DNA of 64,000 nucleotides from Acinetobacter populi (GCF_002174125.1 NZ_NEXX01000007.1:1-64000), one strand, 5' to 3'. Positions 21,415 to 31,328 are shown, numbered from the stretch's first letter. Made by a program: numbers and translations. Notes: generated by a model not told the origin, from the sequence alone.

Positions 21415-22131
21415 TTACATATTATTTGATTCTTTTACGAATAAATAACCTTTACTACGTACTGTTTTAATACGTTTTGGATTTTCCGGATCATCACCAA
21501 TTTTTGGACGAATACGAGAAATTCGTACATCAATCGAACGGTCCTGACCATCATATTCAATGCCACGTAAACGCTCGAAAATATCTTCACGAGATAAAAT
21601 CCGACCTGCATTGGAAGCCAACAACCATAATAAATCATATTCTGCGCTGGTAAAATCAACCAGTTCACCTGCAAGCGTGACTGAACGTCCACCATTATCA
21701 ATGACTAAATCATCAAATTCGATACGTTGTGATGTTTCTTCTTCAGTGGTTTTATCAGTACGACGCAGCAAAGCACGAATACGGGCCAGCAAAACACGCG
21801 GCTGTACAGGTTTTGCCACATAATCATCGGCACCCATTTCCAGTCCCAATACCTGATCCATATCTTCGGTGCGGGCTGTTAGCATTAAAATAGGATGATG
21901 GTATTGTGAGCGTACTTCACGACATACGGTTAAACCATCTGCACCCGGCAACATCACATCCAGAACCACCATATCCGGTTGCTCACTGATAATCCGGCGA
22001 ATCGCTCTGTTTCCATCTGTTTCAACCCCAACTTCCAGCCCATTACGAATCAGATATTCCTGAGTCAATGTGGCAAGACGCTCGTCATCTTCAACGATCA
22101 AGATTTTTGGTAACTTTTCTTCTTGGGTCAT
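21415..22131 (-). CDS. bfmR: Response regulator BfmR (OmpR family)
   Basis: This 238-residue regulator has a receiver domain (about 8-122) with acidic pocket EDD at 14-16 and phospho-acceptor Asp58 in VVLDVMLPGADG. A conserved Lys is in YVAKPVQPR, and an OmpR/PhoB winged helix occupies about 140-235 (SREDIFERLRGIEYDGQDRSIDVRI). As far as I recall the A. baumannii BfmR sequence, the two are nearly identical. It is the first gene of bfmRS, and its upstream region contains several TTACA repeats that may be autoregulatory sites. Confidence 0.95.
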   Translation of the reverse strand: MTQEEKLPKILIVEDDERLATLTQEYLIRNGLEVGVETDGNRAIRRIISEQPDMVVLDVMLPGADGLTVCREVRSQYHHPILMLTARTEDMDQVLGLEMGADDYVAKPVQPRVLLARIRALLRRTDKTTEEETSQRIEFDDLVIDNGGRSVTLAGELVDFTSAEYDLLWLLASNAGRILSREDIFERLRGIEYDGQDRSIDVRISRIRPKIGDDPENPKRIKTVRSKGYLFVKESNNM

Positions 22132-22211
22132 AATCCTTCCTCAGTATAAATAAACCTATCTAATTAAAAATTAAAAAGATAAGTCCGTGTCGATGAAATC
22201 AATATACACTC

Positions 22212-22226
22212 GTTTACATTGTAAAC
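22212..22226. promoter_or_regulatory. Palindrome upstream of bfmR
   Basis: GTTTAC-ATT-GTAAAC is a perfect 6-bp inverted repeat 80 bp upstream of the bfmR start codon. It shares the TTACA core with the repeats further upstream. An operator role, perhaps for BfmR itself, is inferred from position and symmetry only. Confidence 0.4.
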
Positions 22227-22387
22227 AAGCCCCCTTTCACCAAATAAATACACAGCTAGGGCTTTTGTATCTGTTGTGCTGGTTACAAAGTAAAATTATG
22301 TAAACAAAGAATTACAGCGTTACATGACACTTACATAAAGGTGCATTTATCGAAAATTTGAATTTGTAAATATTTATATAAATAGAG

Positions 22388-22408
22388 TTATCCACAAAGT
22401 TATCTATA
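22388..22408 (+). promoter_or_regulatory. Tandem DnaA boxes upstream of nrdA
   Basis: TTATCCACA at 22388-22396 is a perfect match to the DnaA box. TTATCTATA at 22400-22408 matches 7 of 9 and begins 12 bp later in the same orientation. In E. coli the nrdAB promoter is controlled by DnaA through such boxes, linking dNTP supply to replication. The same role is likely here, although the sites are 260-280 bp from the nrdA start. Confidence 0.6.
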
Positions 22409-22563
22409 ACGTAAAACATAGGCTTACTGTTACCCTATGCAGGGCGCAATCCATACTATTTTTGTCACGCAAAAAATTTTTTTTTGCTAAGTGTCGGAAT
22501 ATAAATCGATTGCCGGAAGGAAAAGAAAAGTTCTGGAATGTCAAGATTGATTCACAGAAAAAA

Positions 22564-22611
22564 ATCCCTTATCTTGTGTCTAATATTTTTATTTAACACA
22601 ACCTATAGTGT
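22564..22611. promoter_or_regulatory. NrdR box pair upstream of nrdA
   Basis: ACACAACCTATAGTGT at 22596-22611 fits the NrdR palindrome (ACAC-N8-GTGT with A/T-rich centre). Exactly 32 bp upstream, 22564-22579 ends in TATCTTGTGT, a good right half with a degenerate left half. The three-helical-turn spacing is the known NrdR arrangement, so nrdA is probably repressed by NrdR when dATP is high. Confidence 0.7.
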
Positions 22612-22667
22612 TTTATAAACATCACTTCCACTATAAAAACCAAATGACGAAACGGAGCAGTGCTGTC

Positions 22668-25475
22668 ATGAGCGTACTCAACTCAACACCCGGTGAAATA
22701 CGTGTAATTAAACGCACAGGGGATGTTGCAGAATTTAATGCAGAAAAAATATCAGTCGCAATCGGTAAAGCATTTTTGGCGGTTGAAGGTGGGCAAAGCC
22801 ATGACTCGAGTCGTATTCATGATCGCATCTCCGAATTGACTGAAATGGTGCTAAATACATTCAAACGTCGCCTGCCTTCTGGCGGCACCATCCATATTGA
22901 AGAAATTCAGGATCAAGTGGAATTGGCACTGATGCGTACTGGCGAACAAAAAGTTGCCCGTGCCTATGTCATTTATCGTGAAAAACGTGCCTTAGAACGC
23001 TCTGGGAAAAATGAAAATCATCATCCAACTTTACAAATCACCAGCGCAGACGGCGAATTAAAACCACTGGATCTTGCTGCTTTACGTACGCAAGTGGAAA
23101 AAGCCAGTGCTGGTCTGGAAGGTATTGATGTCGATGCCATTATCGATGAAACAGTAAAAAATCTGTATAACGGCGTAAAAGAGTCTGACATCTCGACCAC
23201 GATGATGATGGCAACCCGTACCCGTATTGAGCATGAACCGAATTACACTTATGTGACTGCCCGTTTATTACGTGATGATCTGGTTCTGGTCGGATTAAAC
23301 TTCCTTGGACTGGCTTCAGATACACTGGAAAATGATGCACTAGAAGCATTCCTGCAAAAAGGTGTAGAACATGATTTGCTGGATCCGGAATTATTAAATT
23401 ACGATCTAAAAAAACTGGCAGCAGCAATTCGTCCAGAACGCAGCAATCAGTTTACCTATTTAGGTCTACAAACTTTGTTTGACCGCTATTTCATTCATAA
23501 AGACGGTGTGCGTTTTGAATTACCACAACTATTCTTTATGCGTGTTGCAATGGGTCTGGCGATTCAGGAAAAAGACCGTGAAGATCGCGCTATCGAATTC
23601 TATAACTTGTTATCCAGTTTCGATTATATGGCGTCTACACCGACCCTGTTTAATGCGGGTACCTTACGTCCACAGTTATCAAGCTGCTATCTAACCACTG
23701 TACCTGATGACCTTTATGGCATCTATAGTGCGATTCGTGACAATGCTTTATTGTCCAAATGGGCTGGTGGTCTAGGAAATGACTGGACACCGGTACGTGC
23801 CCTAAACTCTTATATCAAAGGTACCAACGGTAAATCGCAAGGTGTTGTACCCTTCCTTAAAGTGGTCAACGATACCGCTGTCGCAGTTAATCAAGGTGGT
23901 AAACGTAAAGGTGCGGTTTGTGCCTATCTTGAAACCTGGCATCTGGACATTGAAGAATTCCTAGAATTGCGTAAAAACACAGGTGATGATCGTCGTCGTA
24001 CCCATGACATGAATACTGCCAATTGGGTTCCTGATCTGTTTATGCAACGGGTACTGGAAAATGGCGAATGGACGTTATTCAGCCCATCTGATGCCCCTGA
24101 TCTACATGATTTAACTGGTCAGGCATTTGCACAGCGTTATGCATATTACGAAGATTTGGCAGAGAAAAAAGAAATCCTGCATAAAAAAGTACGTGCTCAG
24201 GATTTATGGCGCAAAATGCTGTCCATGCTGTTTGAAACTGGTCATCCTTGGATCACATTTAAAGATGTCTGTAACCTGCGTTCGCCACAGCAACATGTAG
24301 GCGTGGTGCATTCATCAAATCTATGTACCGAAATCACCCTAAATACCAATCAGGATGAAATTGCGGTATGTAACCTTGGTTCAATCAATCTGGTTCGTCA
24401 TATTAAAGATGGCGCACTCGATGAAGAGAAATTGCAGCGCACGGTTAAAACCGCAGTTCGTATGCTCGATAACGTAATTGACATCAACTACTATGCCGTT
24501 CCACAAGCACGCAATTCGAACCTGAAACATCGTCCAGTTGGTATGGGCATCATGGGCTTTCAGGATGCACTATATGAACTGAATATTGGCTATGGTTCAA
24601 CCGAGGCAGTAGAATTTGCAGATCGCTCTATGGAAGTAATTAGTTACTATGCGATCCATACTTCTAGTGATTTGGCAGTAGAACGTGGAACGTATGAGAG
24701 CTATAAAGGTTCATTATGGGATCAAGGTATTTTACCAATTGACTCACTGGATATTGTGGCGCAAACCCGTCCGGAAGGCATGTTCGATGTTGATCGCAGC
24801 CAAACACAAGATTGGGATGCGTTACGTGCCAAAGTACAAAAAGACGGTATGCGCAACTCGAACGTAATGGCGATTGCACCCACTGCAACCATTTCCAATA
24901 TTTGTGGCGTATCACAATCGATCGAACCGACGTTCCAAAATCTGTATGTAAAATCTAACCTTTCTGGTGAATTTACCGTAATTAACCCTTATCTTGTTCG
25001 TGCTTTAAAAGAACGTGGTTTGTGGGATGTGGTGATGGTCAATGACCTGAAACACTACGAAGGTTCTGTACAGAAAATTGCCCGTATTCCGGAAGAATTA
25101 AAAACCATTTTTGCTACCGCATTTGAAATCGAGCCACGCTGGATTGTTGATGCTGCTTCACGTCGTCAAAAATGGATTGATCAGGCACAATCCCTGAACC
25201 TCTACATTGCTGGTGCTAACGGTAAAAAACTGGACATCACCTATAAAATGGCATGGTTACGTGGCCTGAAAACCACCTATTACCTGCGTGCACTGGGTGC
25301 AACCTCTGCGGAAAAATCGACCATCAATACTGGCGCATTAAATGCGGTAAAAGTTGGTGCTGCAAGCGTTGAAGCCCCACAAGCACAAGTTGCTCAGGAC
25401 GATGGATTTGCACAGGCTGCTCCGGTACCGCAAGCATGCTCTATCGACAATCCGGATTGTGAAGCTTGTCAGTAA
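22668..25475 (+). CDS. nrdA: Class Ia ribonucleoside-diphosphate reductase, alpha subunit
   Basis: This large subunit (935 residues from the chosen start) reduces ribonucleoside diphosphates to deoxy forms in the aerobic pathway. Two successive ATP cones are visible (about 10-105 and 115-215), as in P. aeruginosa NrdA, then the catalytic barrel with NLCTEITLN carrying the active-site N-x-C-x-E triad. The C-terminal tail ends in CEAC, the cysteine pair that re-reduces the active site. I chose ATG 22668 because CGGAGC lies 9 bp upstream; earlier in-frame ATGs at 22644 and 22608 lack ribosome sites, and 22608 lies inside an NrdR box. nrdB follows after 322 bp. Confidence 0.96.
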   Translation: MSVLNSTPGEIRVIKRTGDVAEFNAEKISVAIGKAFLAVEGGQSHDSSRIHDRISELTEMVLNTFKRRLPSGGTIHIEEIQDQVELALMRTGEQKVARAYVIYREKRALERSGKNENHHPTLQITSADGELKPLDLAALRTQVEKASAGLEGIDVDAIIDETVKNLYNGVKESDISTTMMMATRTRIEHEPNYTYVTARLLRDDLVLVGLNFLGLASDTLENDALEAFLQKGVEHDLLDPELLNYDLKKLAAAIRPERSNQFTYLGLQTLFDRYFIHKDGVRFELPQLFFMRVAMGLAIQEKDREDRAIEFYNLLSSFDYMASTPTLFNAGTLRPQLSSCYLTTVPDDLYGIYSAIRDNALLSKWAGGLGNDWTPVRALNSYIKGTNGKSQGVVPFLKVVNDTAVAVNQGGKRKGAVCAYLETWHLDIEEFLELRKNTGDDRRRTHDMNTANWVPDLFMQRVLENGEWTLFSPSDAPDLHDLTGQAFAQRYAYYEDLAEKKEILHKKVRAQDLWRKMLSMLFETGHPWITFKDVCNLRSPQQHVGVVHSSNLCTEITLNTNQDEIAVCNLGSINLVRHIKDGALDEEKLQRTVKTAVRMLDNVIDINYYAVPQARNSNLKHRPVGMGIMGFQDALYELNIGYGSTEAVEFADRSMEVISYYAIHTSSDLAVERGTYESYKGSLWDQGILPIDSLDIVAQTRPEGMFDVDRSQTQDWDALRAKVQKDGMRNSNVMAIAPTATISNICGVSQSIEPTFQNLYVKSNLSGEFTVINPYLVRALKERGLWDVVMVNDLKHYEGSVQKIARIPEELKTIFATAFEIEPRWIVDAASRRQKWIDQAQSLNLYIAGANGKKLDITYKMAWLRGLKTTYYLRALGATSAEKSTINTGALNAVKVGAASVEAPQAQVAQDDGFAQAAPVPQACSIDNPDCEACQ

Positions 25476-25797
25476 TAGCTTAAATCAATACATTGCCTGA
25501 TCACCGTATCAGGCAATGTGAAGTTGCCAGAATATGGCAAATGTATGCTTGGCAAAAAGATTTTTAAAAAGCATACGCTGTAAAAATCAGTCTGGTACTG
25601 ATGTTTGCCGATAGAACATGACAAACAGCAATGTAATCAAAATAAGTCATGGGGATATCTGAACCATACAGCATTTTTTTTAAACAGATATCGACATCAC
25701 TTAATTTTGCTTATATCCAATTAAGCTTAAAGTTACGACATCCGAACACCGAAGATGTCATACAGATATTAATAAAGTAACCGAAAGAGAGTATGAT
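25476..25797. other. nrdA-nrdB intergenic region with three hairpins; no gene
   Basis: The 322-bp spacer holds a 12-bp perfect stem (25490-25501 with 25508-25519), a 6-bp stem (25524-25529 with 25535-25540) and an 8-bp stem (25543-25550 with 25569-25576), with no strong U-tract after them. A further short inverted repeat, GACATC with GATGTC, lies near 25737-25759. These may attenuate transcription, stabilise the nrdA 3' end or mark an RNA-processing site. nrdB may also have its own promoter here. Confidence 0.55.
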
Positions 25798-27084
25798 ATG
25801 TCAATCCTAAGCTGGGACGATTTTGACGATGATTCGCAAAAATCTGCGACTAAGACAGCCCAACCTGCGCCCGTCGCACCGCAAAAAGCGCCTGTGCCGC
25901 AAGTGGTATCTGATGCACAGCCAACACCGCAGAGCGTGGCTGGTACACAATCCAATCAACCATCTGCTGCTGGAAGAACCACAGATTCAACCGATCCGCT
26001 GGTTCGAGCATCTAAATCCCTAGAAACACTTGATATTGCCCCAGGTCTTGAAGAACTGGAAATGGGTGCTGGTCGTGTTCAGGTAGATGATAAAGCCATG
26101 ATCAACTGCCGCGCCGACCTTAACCAACTTGTCCCATTTAAATATGAATGGGCTTGGCAAAAATATCTGGATGGGTGTGCCAACCACTGGATGCCACAAG
26201 AAGTCAACATGAACCATGACATCGCCCTGTGGAAATCTGAAAATGGTTTAACCGAAGATGAGCGTACCATCATCAAACGTTCACTAGGTTTCTTCTCCAC
26301 TGCCGATTCACTGGTGGCAAATAATCTGGTACTGGCAATTTACCGCCTGATTACCAATCCTGAATGTCGTCAGTACATTTTACGTCAGGCCTTTGAAGAA
26401 GCCATCCATACTCATGCTTATCAATATTGTATTGAGTCCTTAAGTATGGATGAAGGTGAAATCTTTAATATGTATCGTGAGATTCCATCTGTCGCACGTA
26501 AAGCAGCATGGGGTTTAAAATATACACAATCTTTGGGTGATCCAAATTTCCGTACTGGTACACCAGAAACAGATCAAGACTTGCTACGCAATATGATCGC
26601 GTTCTATTGTGTACTTGAAGGGATCTTCTTCTATTGTGGCTTTAGCCAGATCTTGAGTATGGGCCGCCGCAACAAGATGAATGGTGTTGCCGAGCAATTC
26701 CAATATATTCTGCGTGATGAATCAATGCATGTGAATTTTGGTATCGATATGATTAACCAAATCAAAATCGAAAATCCAAACTTGTGGACCAAAGAATTCC
26801 AAGAAGAAGTGATTCAAATGATCCTTGAAGGCACTTTGCTTGAAATCGAATATGCACGTGACACAATGCCACGTGGTGTATTGGGTATGAATGCCAGCAT
26901 GATGGAAGAATATCTGAAATTTATCTGTAACCGTCGTTTGGTACAACTTGGTTTACCGGAACAATATCCGGGTGTAAACAATCCATTCCAGTGGATGTCA
27001 GAAATGATGGACTTACGCAAAGAGAAAAACTTCTTTGAAACCCGCGTGACTGATTATCAAACTGGTGGGGCATTGAGCTGGTAA
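25798..27084 (+). CDS. nrdB: Class Ia ribonucleoside-diphosphate reductase, beta subunit
   Basis: The 428-residue small subunit carries the diiron-tyrosyl radical. The ligand pattern [13 protein letters not shown] gives Glu, His and, four residues after His, the radical Tyr. [10 protein letters not shown] supplies another Glu and [10 protein letters not shown] the last Glu and His. The first 80 or so residues are a Gln/Pro/Ala-rich low-complexity extension absent in E. coli but usual in Acinetobacter and Pseudomonas. The C-terminal [10 protein letters not shown] is the tail that docks on NrdA. A GAGAG site precedes the ATG. It ends before a strong terminator. Confidence 0.96.
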   Translation: MSILSWDDFDDDSQKSATKTAQPAPVAPQKAPVPQVVSDAQPTPQSVAGTQSNQPSAAGRTTDSTDPLVRASKSLETLDIAPGLEELEMGAGRVQVDDKAMINCRADLNQLVPFKYEWAWQKYLDGCANHWMPQEVNMNHDIALWKSENGLTEDERTIIKRSLGFFSTADSLVANNLVLAIYRLITNPECRQYILRQAFEEAIHTHAYQYCIESLSMDEGEIFNMYREIPSVARKAAWGLKYTQSLGDPNFRTGTPETDQDLLRNMIAFYCVLEGIFFYCGFSQILSMGRRNKMNGVAEQFQYILRDESMHVNFGIDMINQIKIENPNLWTKEFQEEVIQMILEGTLLEIEYARDTMPRGVLGMNASMMEEYLKFICNRRLVQLGLPEQYPGVNNPFQWMSEMMDLRKEKNFFETRVTDYQTGGALSW

Positions 27085-27103
27085 GTTATTAAAAAACATA
27101 GAG

Positions 27104-27131
27104 ATGCCGACGATATAGTCGGCATTTTTTT
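27104..27131 (+). terminator. Rho-independent terminator after nrdB
   Basis: ATGCCGAC (27104-27111) pairs with GTCGGCAT (27118-27125) around a 6-nt loop and is followed by a run of T. It lies 19 bp after the nrdB stop. Confidence 0.88.
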
Positions 27132-27144
27132 ATATCTCGCCATA

Positions 27145-29682
27145 TTAAAACCTATAGTTTAACGTCGCAACAATATTACGAGGTATTCCATAGGTTGTAC
27201 CAGCACTTCCATACCCCAAACCAATATAATAAGTTTTATCAAATAGATTATTAATATTCAACTGTACATTAACATTGGGATTAACCTGATAGGAACCGTT
27301 TAATGATAACAAGGTATAACCACCTTGTTTAATCAGTTCATTATCGGTGGCTTGTGTTACAGTTTGTGCATAAACACTACCACCTATACGCCATTTTTCC
27401 CATTGTGCCGGTAACCGATAACTGGTTGAAAGTTTAAATTGTTGGCGGGGCAAACTTGGATTGAAAATTGTACCAATTATATTTGTATCAACATCTTTGG
27501 TATATTTGGTTTTTACATAAGTATAACCCGCAGTCAGTTGCCAATGATCTGTCAATGCGCCACTAATTTCTGTTTCAAAGCCTTTACTTTCAACCTCACC
27601 AGAAGCACGTTTACAATAACCATAGGCACTGCCCGGACATGGATTGAGGCTAGATAAATCATCGACTGCACGATTTTGCTGTTCTATTAAAAAAGTTGCC
27701 AAACTTGTATTTAATCGACCATCAAAATATTCGCCTTTTAATCCCAATTCATAATTTGTACCGGTAATTGGCTTAAGTTGATTTCCATTAAGATCAATAT
27801 CACTTTGTGGTTCAAAAATTTCTGTCCAGCTGGCATAGAGTGAATGCTGTGGATTTAAATCAAAAACCACACCAGCATAAGGCGTTATTTCACCTTTTTC
27901 ATCGTAACTCCTATTGGCGATTAAGTTGTCACTTTCATACCAGTTAAAGCGTGAACCCAAAATAAATTTTAAGCTATCGCTCACAGATAGACGCGTTGCA
28001 GCATATAAACCGGTTTGTTTGGTTTTAGTCTTAATATTCCATCGGGTCATATCAATATCAGGTCTGCTAATACTTGAGGAATCCCAATGATAAGGATTTA
28101 CAACCGGTGCATTTGTAGTCCAGCTATCCGCAGACCAGCCACCCCAGTTCTTATTATACCGCTCCCGAGAGTTTGCACCCAGAATCAATTCATGTGTCTT
28201 GTTAAATAAAGTATAGTCGCCATTTAAAGTCAGTTCATAACTGTCTGCTTTATTATCTAATTTATAGTGTTGGGTGCTTTGATAAAATGGGCTGCCATCA
28301 ACTGGATTGTTGGAATACAAGCTGCCACTGCCGGTTTGAGTTGAGAATAAAATATCCTGTTCAGGTCGCTTCCAGTTACCTGCAAATTTTAGTTTCCAGT
28401 CATTGGCGAAAGTATAAGTCAGATCGGAAAAGATGGTTAAATCTTCCTGTTTCCAGAAGTCAAAATCATTGGATAAATTGGTTTTCCGGCTAATATTAAA
28501 AAAACTGCCATCAACATGGTTTGGAAGATTTTGCGTTCCACCATTATTGTCCACTTTACGATAATGGATTCCAAGTGTACCCATTAAGTTTGCGGCAATA
28601 TCCGCTTCAATTATTCCATAGAGCTGATAATTTCGTGCATCGGCATTATCATAAAATTGTTCGCTATCCTGTGCAGCAATTACTGTTCTGGCACGAATAG
28701 TTTTATCTGTATTTAATGCACCACCAACATCTACACTGGCACGATAGTTATTCCAACTTCCTGCACTTAAGGACACTGCACCCTGTGTTTCCGTTGTTGG
28801 ACGTTTACGTACCAGATTAATGGTGGCAGAAGGTGTACCCGAACCTGTTGTTAATCCCGTTGCGCCACGAACTACTTCGACATGATCATAAATATCCAGA
28901 GAGTCATTGTCTGCATTAAAAGTGCCATTGGCACCTGTATCCAATGTTAAGCCATCGACATTGATATTGGAAATGGCAAAACCACGGGCACTAAAACTAC
29001 CCGACTCACCTTGGTAATATCCTTTTTGCATCACCAAACCAGTAACGTTCTGTACCGCATCATCTAAAGTGGTTAAACCTAAATCGTCAATTTGTGAACG
29101 GGTTAGAATACTCACTGATTGGGGCGTTTCTTTTATGGATAAATTCAGTTTGGTTGCGGTCTGCATTTTACCTGTCGTATAAGAACCTGTCCCTTCTGTT
29201 GTATTCTGATCAGCGTTGACAGTAATAACTGGAAGTTGTGCCACCTCGCTCTTTGCAGTCCCTACCCGACTACTTATTGTTCTCGCATTCACATCAATCG
29301 GATTTAACTGCCCCATATCACGCACTTGCGTTTTTGCTTTTTCAACAATTACATAACCAGTGCTATTTTTTTGTACTTGGAAATTGGTATCTTGCAAAAT
29401 TCTGGCAAATCCATCGGCAATGGAATAGTTTCCATTTAGCCCTTCACTGCGAATAGTTGCCAGTTGTTTCGCATCCATCGCAATTGCAACACCAGACTGT
29501 GCTGCAAACTGGTTTAATACCAGATTAAGCGAATTTGCTGGAATTTTATAATTGTTGGTTTGTACTGTATCAGCGGCGATTGAACTCTGGCTAGAAAACA
29601 CCAAACCAGTCGTTATCGCTAGATGGATCGAAAGAACTAAAGGTTTTACCAATGTTTGTTTTAAATATGGATGCTTTTTCAT
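27145..29682 (-). CDS. TonB-dependent siderophore receptor with STN signalling domain
   Basis: This 845-residue outer-membrane receptor has a signal peptide, an N-terminal STN domain (about 40-115) that contacts the FecR-type regulator, a TonB-box-like LPVITV, a plug domain (about 170-290, TPQSVSILTRSQIDDLGLTT and VEVVRGATGL) and a C-terminal barrel ending in the outer-membrane signature LNYRF. It resembles ferric-siderophore transducers of the FpvA/FoxA type; the ligand cannot be told from sequence. I chose ATG 29682 (MKKHPYLK) because GGGG lies about 10 bp upstream and the signal peptide starts there. It is the last gene of a fecI-fecR-receptor operon. Confidence 0.92.
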   Translation of the reverse strand: MKKHPYLKQTLVKPLVLSIHLAITTGLVFSSQSSIAADTVQTNNYKIPANSLNLVLNQFAAQSGVAIAMDAKQLATIRSEGLNGNYSIADGFARILQDTNFQVQKNSTGYVIVEKAKTQVRDMGQLNPIDVNARTISSRVGTAKSEVAQLPVITVNADQNTTEGTGSYTTGKMQTATKLNLSIKETPQSVSILTRSQIDDLGLTTLDDAVQNVTGLVMQKGYYQGESGSFSARGFAISNINVDGLTLDTGANGTFNADNDSLDIYDHVEVVRGATGLTTGSGTPSATINLVRKRPTTETQGAVSLSAGSWNNYRASVDVGGALNTDKTIRARTVIAAQDSEQFYDNADARNYQLYGIIEADIAANLMGTLGIHYRKVDNNGGTQNLPNHVDGSFFNISRKTNLSNDFDFWKQEDLTIFSDLTYTFANDWKLKFAGNWKRPEQDILFSTQTGSGSLYSNNPVDGSPFYQSTQHYKLDNKADSYELTLNGDYTLFNKTHELILGANSRERYNKNWGGWSADSWTTNAPVVNPYHWDSSSISRPDIDMTRWNIKTKTKQTGLYAATRLSVSDSLKFILGSRFNWYESDNLIANRSYDEKGEITPYAGVVFDLNPQHSLYASWTEIFEPQSDIDLNGNQLKPITGTNYELGLKGEYFDGRLNTSLATFLIEQQNRAVDDLSSLNPCPGSAYGYCKRASGEVESKGFETEISGALTDHWQLTAGYTYVKTKYTKDVDTNIIGTIFNPSLPRQQFKLSTSYRLPAQWEKWRIGGSVYAQTVTQATDNELIKQGGYTLLSLNGSYQVNPNVNVQLNINNLFDKTYYIGLGYGSAGTTYGIPRNIVATLNYRF

Positions 29683-29822
29683 CGCATTGCCCCGTAAAAA
29701 GTAAAATCCCAATACTGTGTATTGACCTGTTTATTCATATATAGGTCGGATGAGAATCCAAACTGCGCAATCAAAATGAAAAATATTTTTATTTTAAATC
29801 TAACTATTTATATTTTATGAAT

Positions 29823-30815
29823 TTATTTTTTCGAGATAATGGTACGCCCCAATACATCTTGCGTTACAGTAATCGCCAGACTCTGTTGTAATAGGTCTAG
29901 GCCACTGCCATCAAGTGGCAACATCGCCGTTACTTCAATGTCATTTAATGCCTGTGCATCATATTTAAAATGTCGATCATCATAGCTCTGTAAAATTGCC
30001 AAAACCTGATCCAATGGCATCAGATCAATGGCAAGCATATGTTTTTGCCATGCAGTTTCTGCCATTTCAATTGATATATCACGCACGGCATGAATACCCT
30101 GTGCATCAATAATTACCTGTTGCCCTGCTTGTACCTGTCGTCGTTGCAGTTGTCCATCGGCTAGGGTTGCAGTCACTTCTGTCGTGGAATGCAACATGGT
30201 CAAAATCGTTGCATGATCATGATGCTGAACAATAAACCGTGTCCCTAAAGCTCGAATTTTGGAAAAACGGGTTTGAATCATAAATGGTCGTGTACTATCT
30301 TTCGCTACATCTACCAGAATATTACCATCCAGCAATTCAATTAACCGCTGCTGTTGATTATATTTAATATTATATGCAGTCTGTCCACTGATCCGAATCT
30401 CAGACTGATCTGGTAAAACCTGTTCATTCCAGCTCATATAATCATTGCGTTGATCGGCAAACCAGTGCTGGGTAAATGATACATACCAGAACGAGCCAAG
30501 CAAACATACCAGAAAAATAATCGACAATAATTTATAAGGTTTAAAGACCTCATCTTCTCTGGTTTGCCGGACTGCCTGCTCAACAATTTGATGCGAAAGT
30601 GCCTGTTGTCTAAGCGGATTAAATTGCTGAAAAGTGGCCTGCATTTGCTGTACCATTTCGGCATGCTTGGGATTCTGTTGCTGCCAATGCTGAAAATCCT
30701 TACGATCCTGTTCAGTGCATTCGGCACTGTCCATTTTTAATAACCATTCAGCCACCTGCTCCATCAATTCTGTATCTGATGAAGTGCTCGAATGCTGCTG
30801 GTTGGAATGCTGCAT
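29823..30815 (-). CDS. FecR-family anti-sigma / sigma-regulator protein
   Basis: The 330-residue inner-membrane protein relays the signal from the receptor to the ECF sigma factor. About residues 14-60 are the cytoplasmic DUF4880 segment with conserved Trp residues (AEWLLKMDS, FQHWQQQNPKH), one transmembrane helix lies at about 97-115 (LLSIIFLVCLLGSFWYVSF), and the periplasmic FecR domain follows. The C-terminal secretin-like part (YDDRHFKYDAQALNDIEVTA) should bind the receptor STN domain. It begins directly after the sigma-factor stop codon, so the two are co-translated. Confidence 0.92.
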   Translation of the reverse strand: MQHSNQQHSSTSSDTELMEQVAEWLLKMDSAECTEQDRKDFQHWQQQNPKHAEMVQQMQATFQQFNPLRQQALSHQIVEQAVRQTREDEVFKPYKLLSIIFLVCLLGSFWYVSFTQHWFADQRNDYMSWNEQVLPDQSEIRISGQTAYNIKYNQQQRLIELLDGNILVDVAKDSTRPFMIQTRFSKIRALGTRFIVQHHDHATILTMLHSTTEVTATLADGQLQRRQVQAGQQVIIDAQGIHAVRDISIEMAETAWQKHMLAIDLMPLDQVLAILQSYDDRHFKYDAQALNDIEVTAMLPLDGSGLDLLQQSLAITVTQDVLGRTIISKK

Positions 30816-31328
30816 TTAATGCTGTTGCATCCATTGATGGCAATAGACCATCGCCTTTACCAGATCAAGTTGTACTGTACGTCTGGAAACCTTTAATTGT
30901 TCTGCAATTTTTTCCTGTGGTAATCCTTCCAGATAATACAATAACAAACATAATCTTTGCCGTTGCGGCAGATCACCGACTGCAAGTGTCATACGATGCA
31001 ATAATTCAAGCACCATCACTGTTTGCTCAGGTGAAACTTGTAATTCCTGCTCATTTTGTTGTAAGTATTCCAGATACTTTTTTTCGACAATCTGATGTCG
31101 AGCCTGATCAATCACAATACAACGTGCGGTAGTTGCAAGATAGGCCCGTGGTTCCTTGATTAAATGTGCAGTTTTGGCAATAAATAGTTTAAAAAAAGTA
31201 TCCTGTACAATATCTTCGAGATTTGCTTTATTTTTTAATTGACGACTTAACCACTGACTCAGCCAGTGGTAATTTTCTGTATAAATTTTGGAAAAACTTT
31301 CACTTATCGGATCAGATGAAAAGTGCAT
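30816..31328 (-). CDS. FecI-like ECF sigma factor
   Basis: This 170-residue iron-starvation sigma factor has region 2 at about 10-75 (KANLEDIVQDTFFKLF) and region 4 at about 110-165 (LPQRQRLCLLLYYLEGLPQEKIAEQLKVS, then a helix-turn-helix). It should direct transcription of the receptor gene when the cognate ferric-siderophore is bound outside. It opens the operon and has a Fur-box-like sequence 56-74 bp upstream, consistent with iron repression. Confidence 0.93.
   Translation of the reverse strand: MHFSSDPISESFSKIYTENYHWLSQWLSRQLKNKANLEDIVQDTFFKLFIAKTAHLIKEPRAYLATTARCIVIDQARHQIVEKKYLEYLQQNEQELQVSPEQTVMVLELLHRMTLAVGDLPQRQRLCLLLYYLEGLPQEKIAEQLKVSRRTVQLDLVKAMVYCHQWMQQH

Larger units (their letters stand above)
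22132..22667. other. Divergent regulatory region between bfmR and nrdA; no gene
   Basis: The 536-bp region contains, from left to right, a GTTTAC-ATT-GTAAAC palindrome (22212-22226), a cluster of TTACA pentamers (22283-22335), tandem DnaA-box-like sites (22388-22408) and NrdR-like boxes (22564-22611). No open frame with coding character was found. Confidence 0.6.

Noticed and set aside
22608..22667. Upstream in-frame start codons for nrdA (22608, 22644)
   Set aside because: They lack ribosome sites and the first lies inside the NrdR box; ATG 22668 has GGAG at good spacing.
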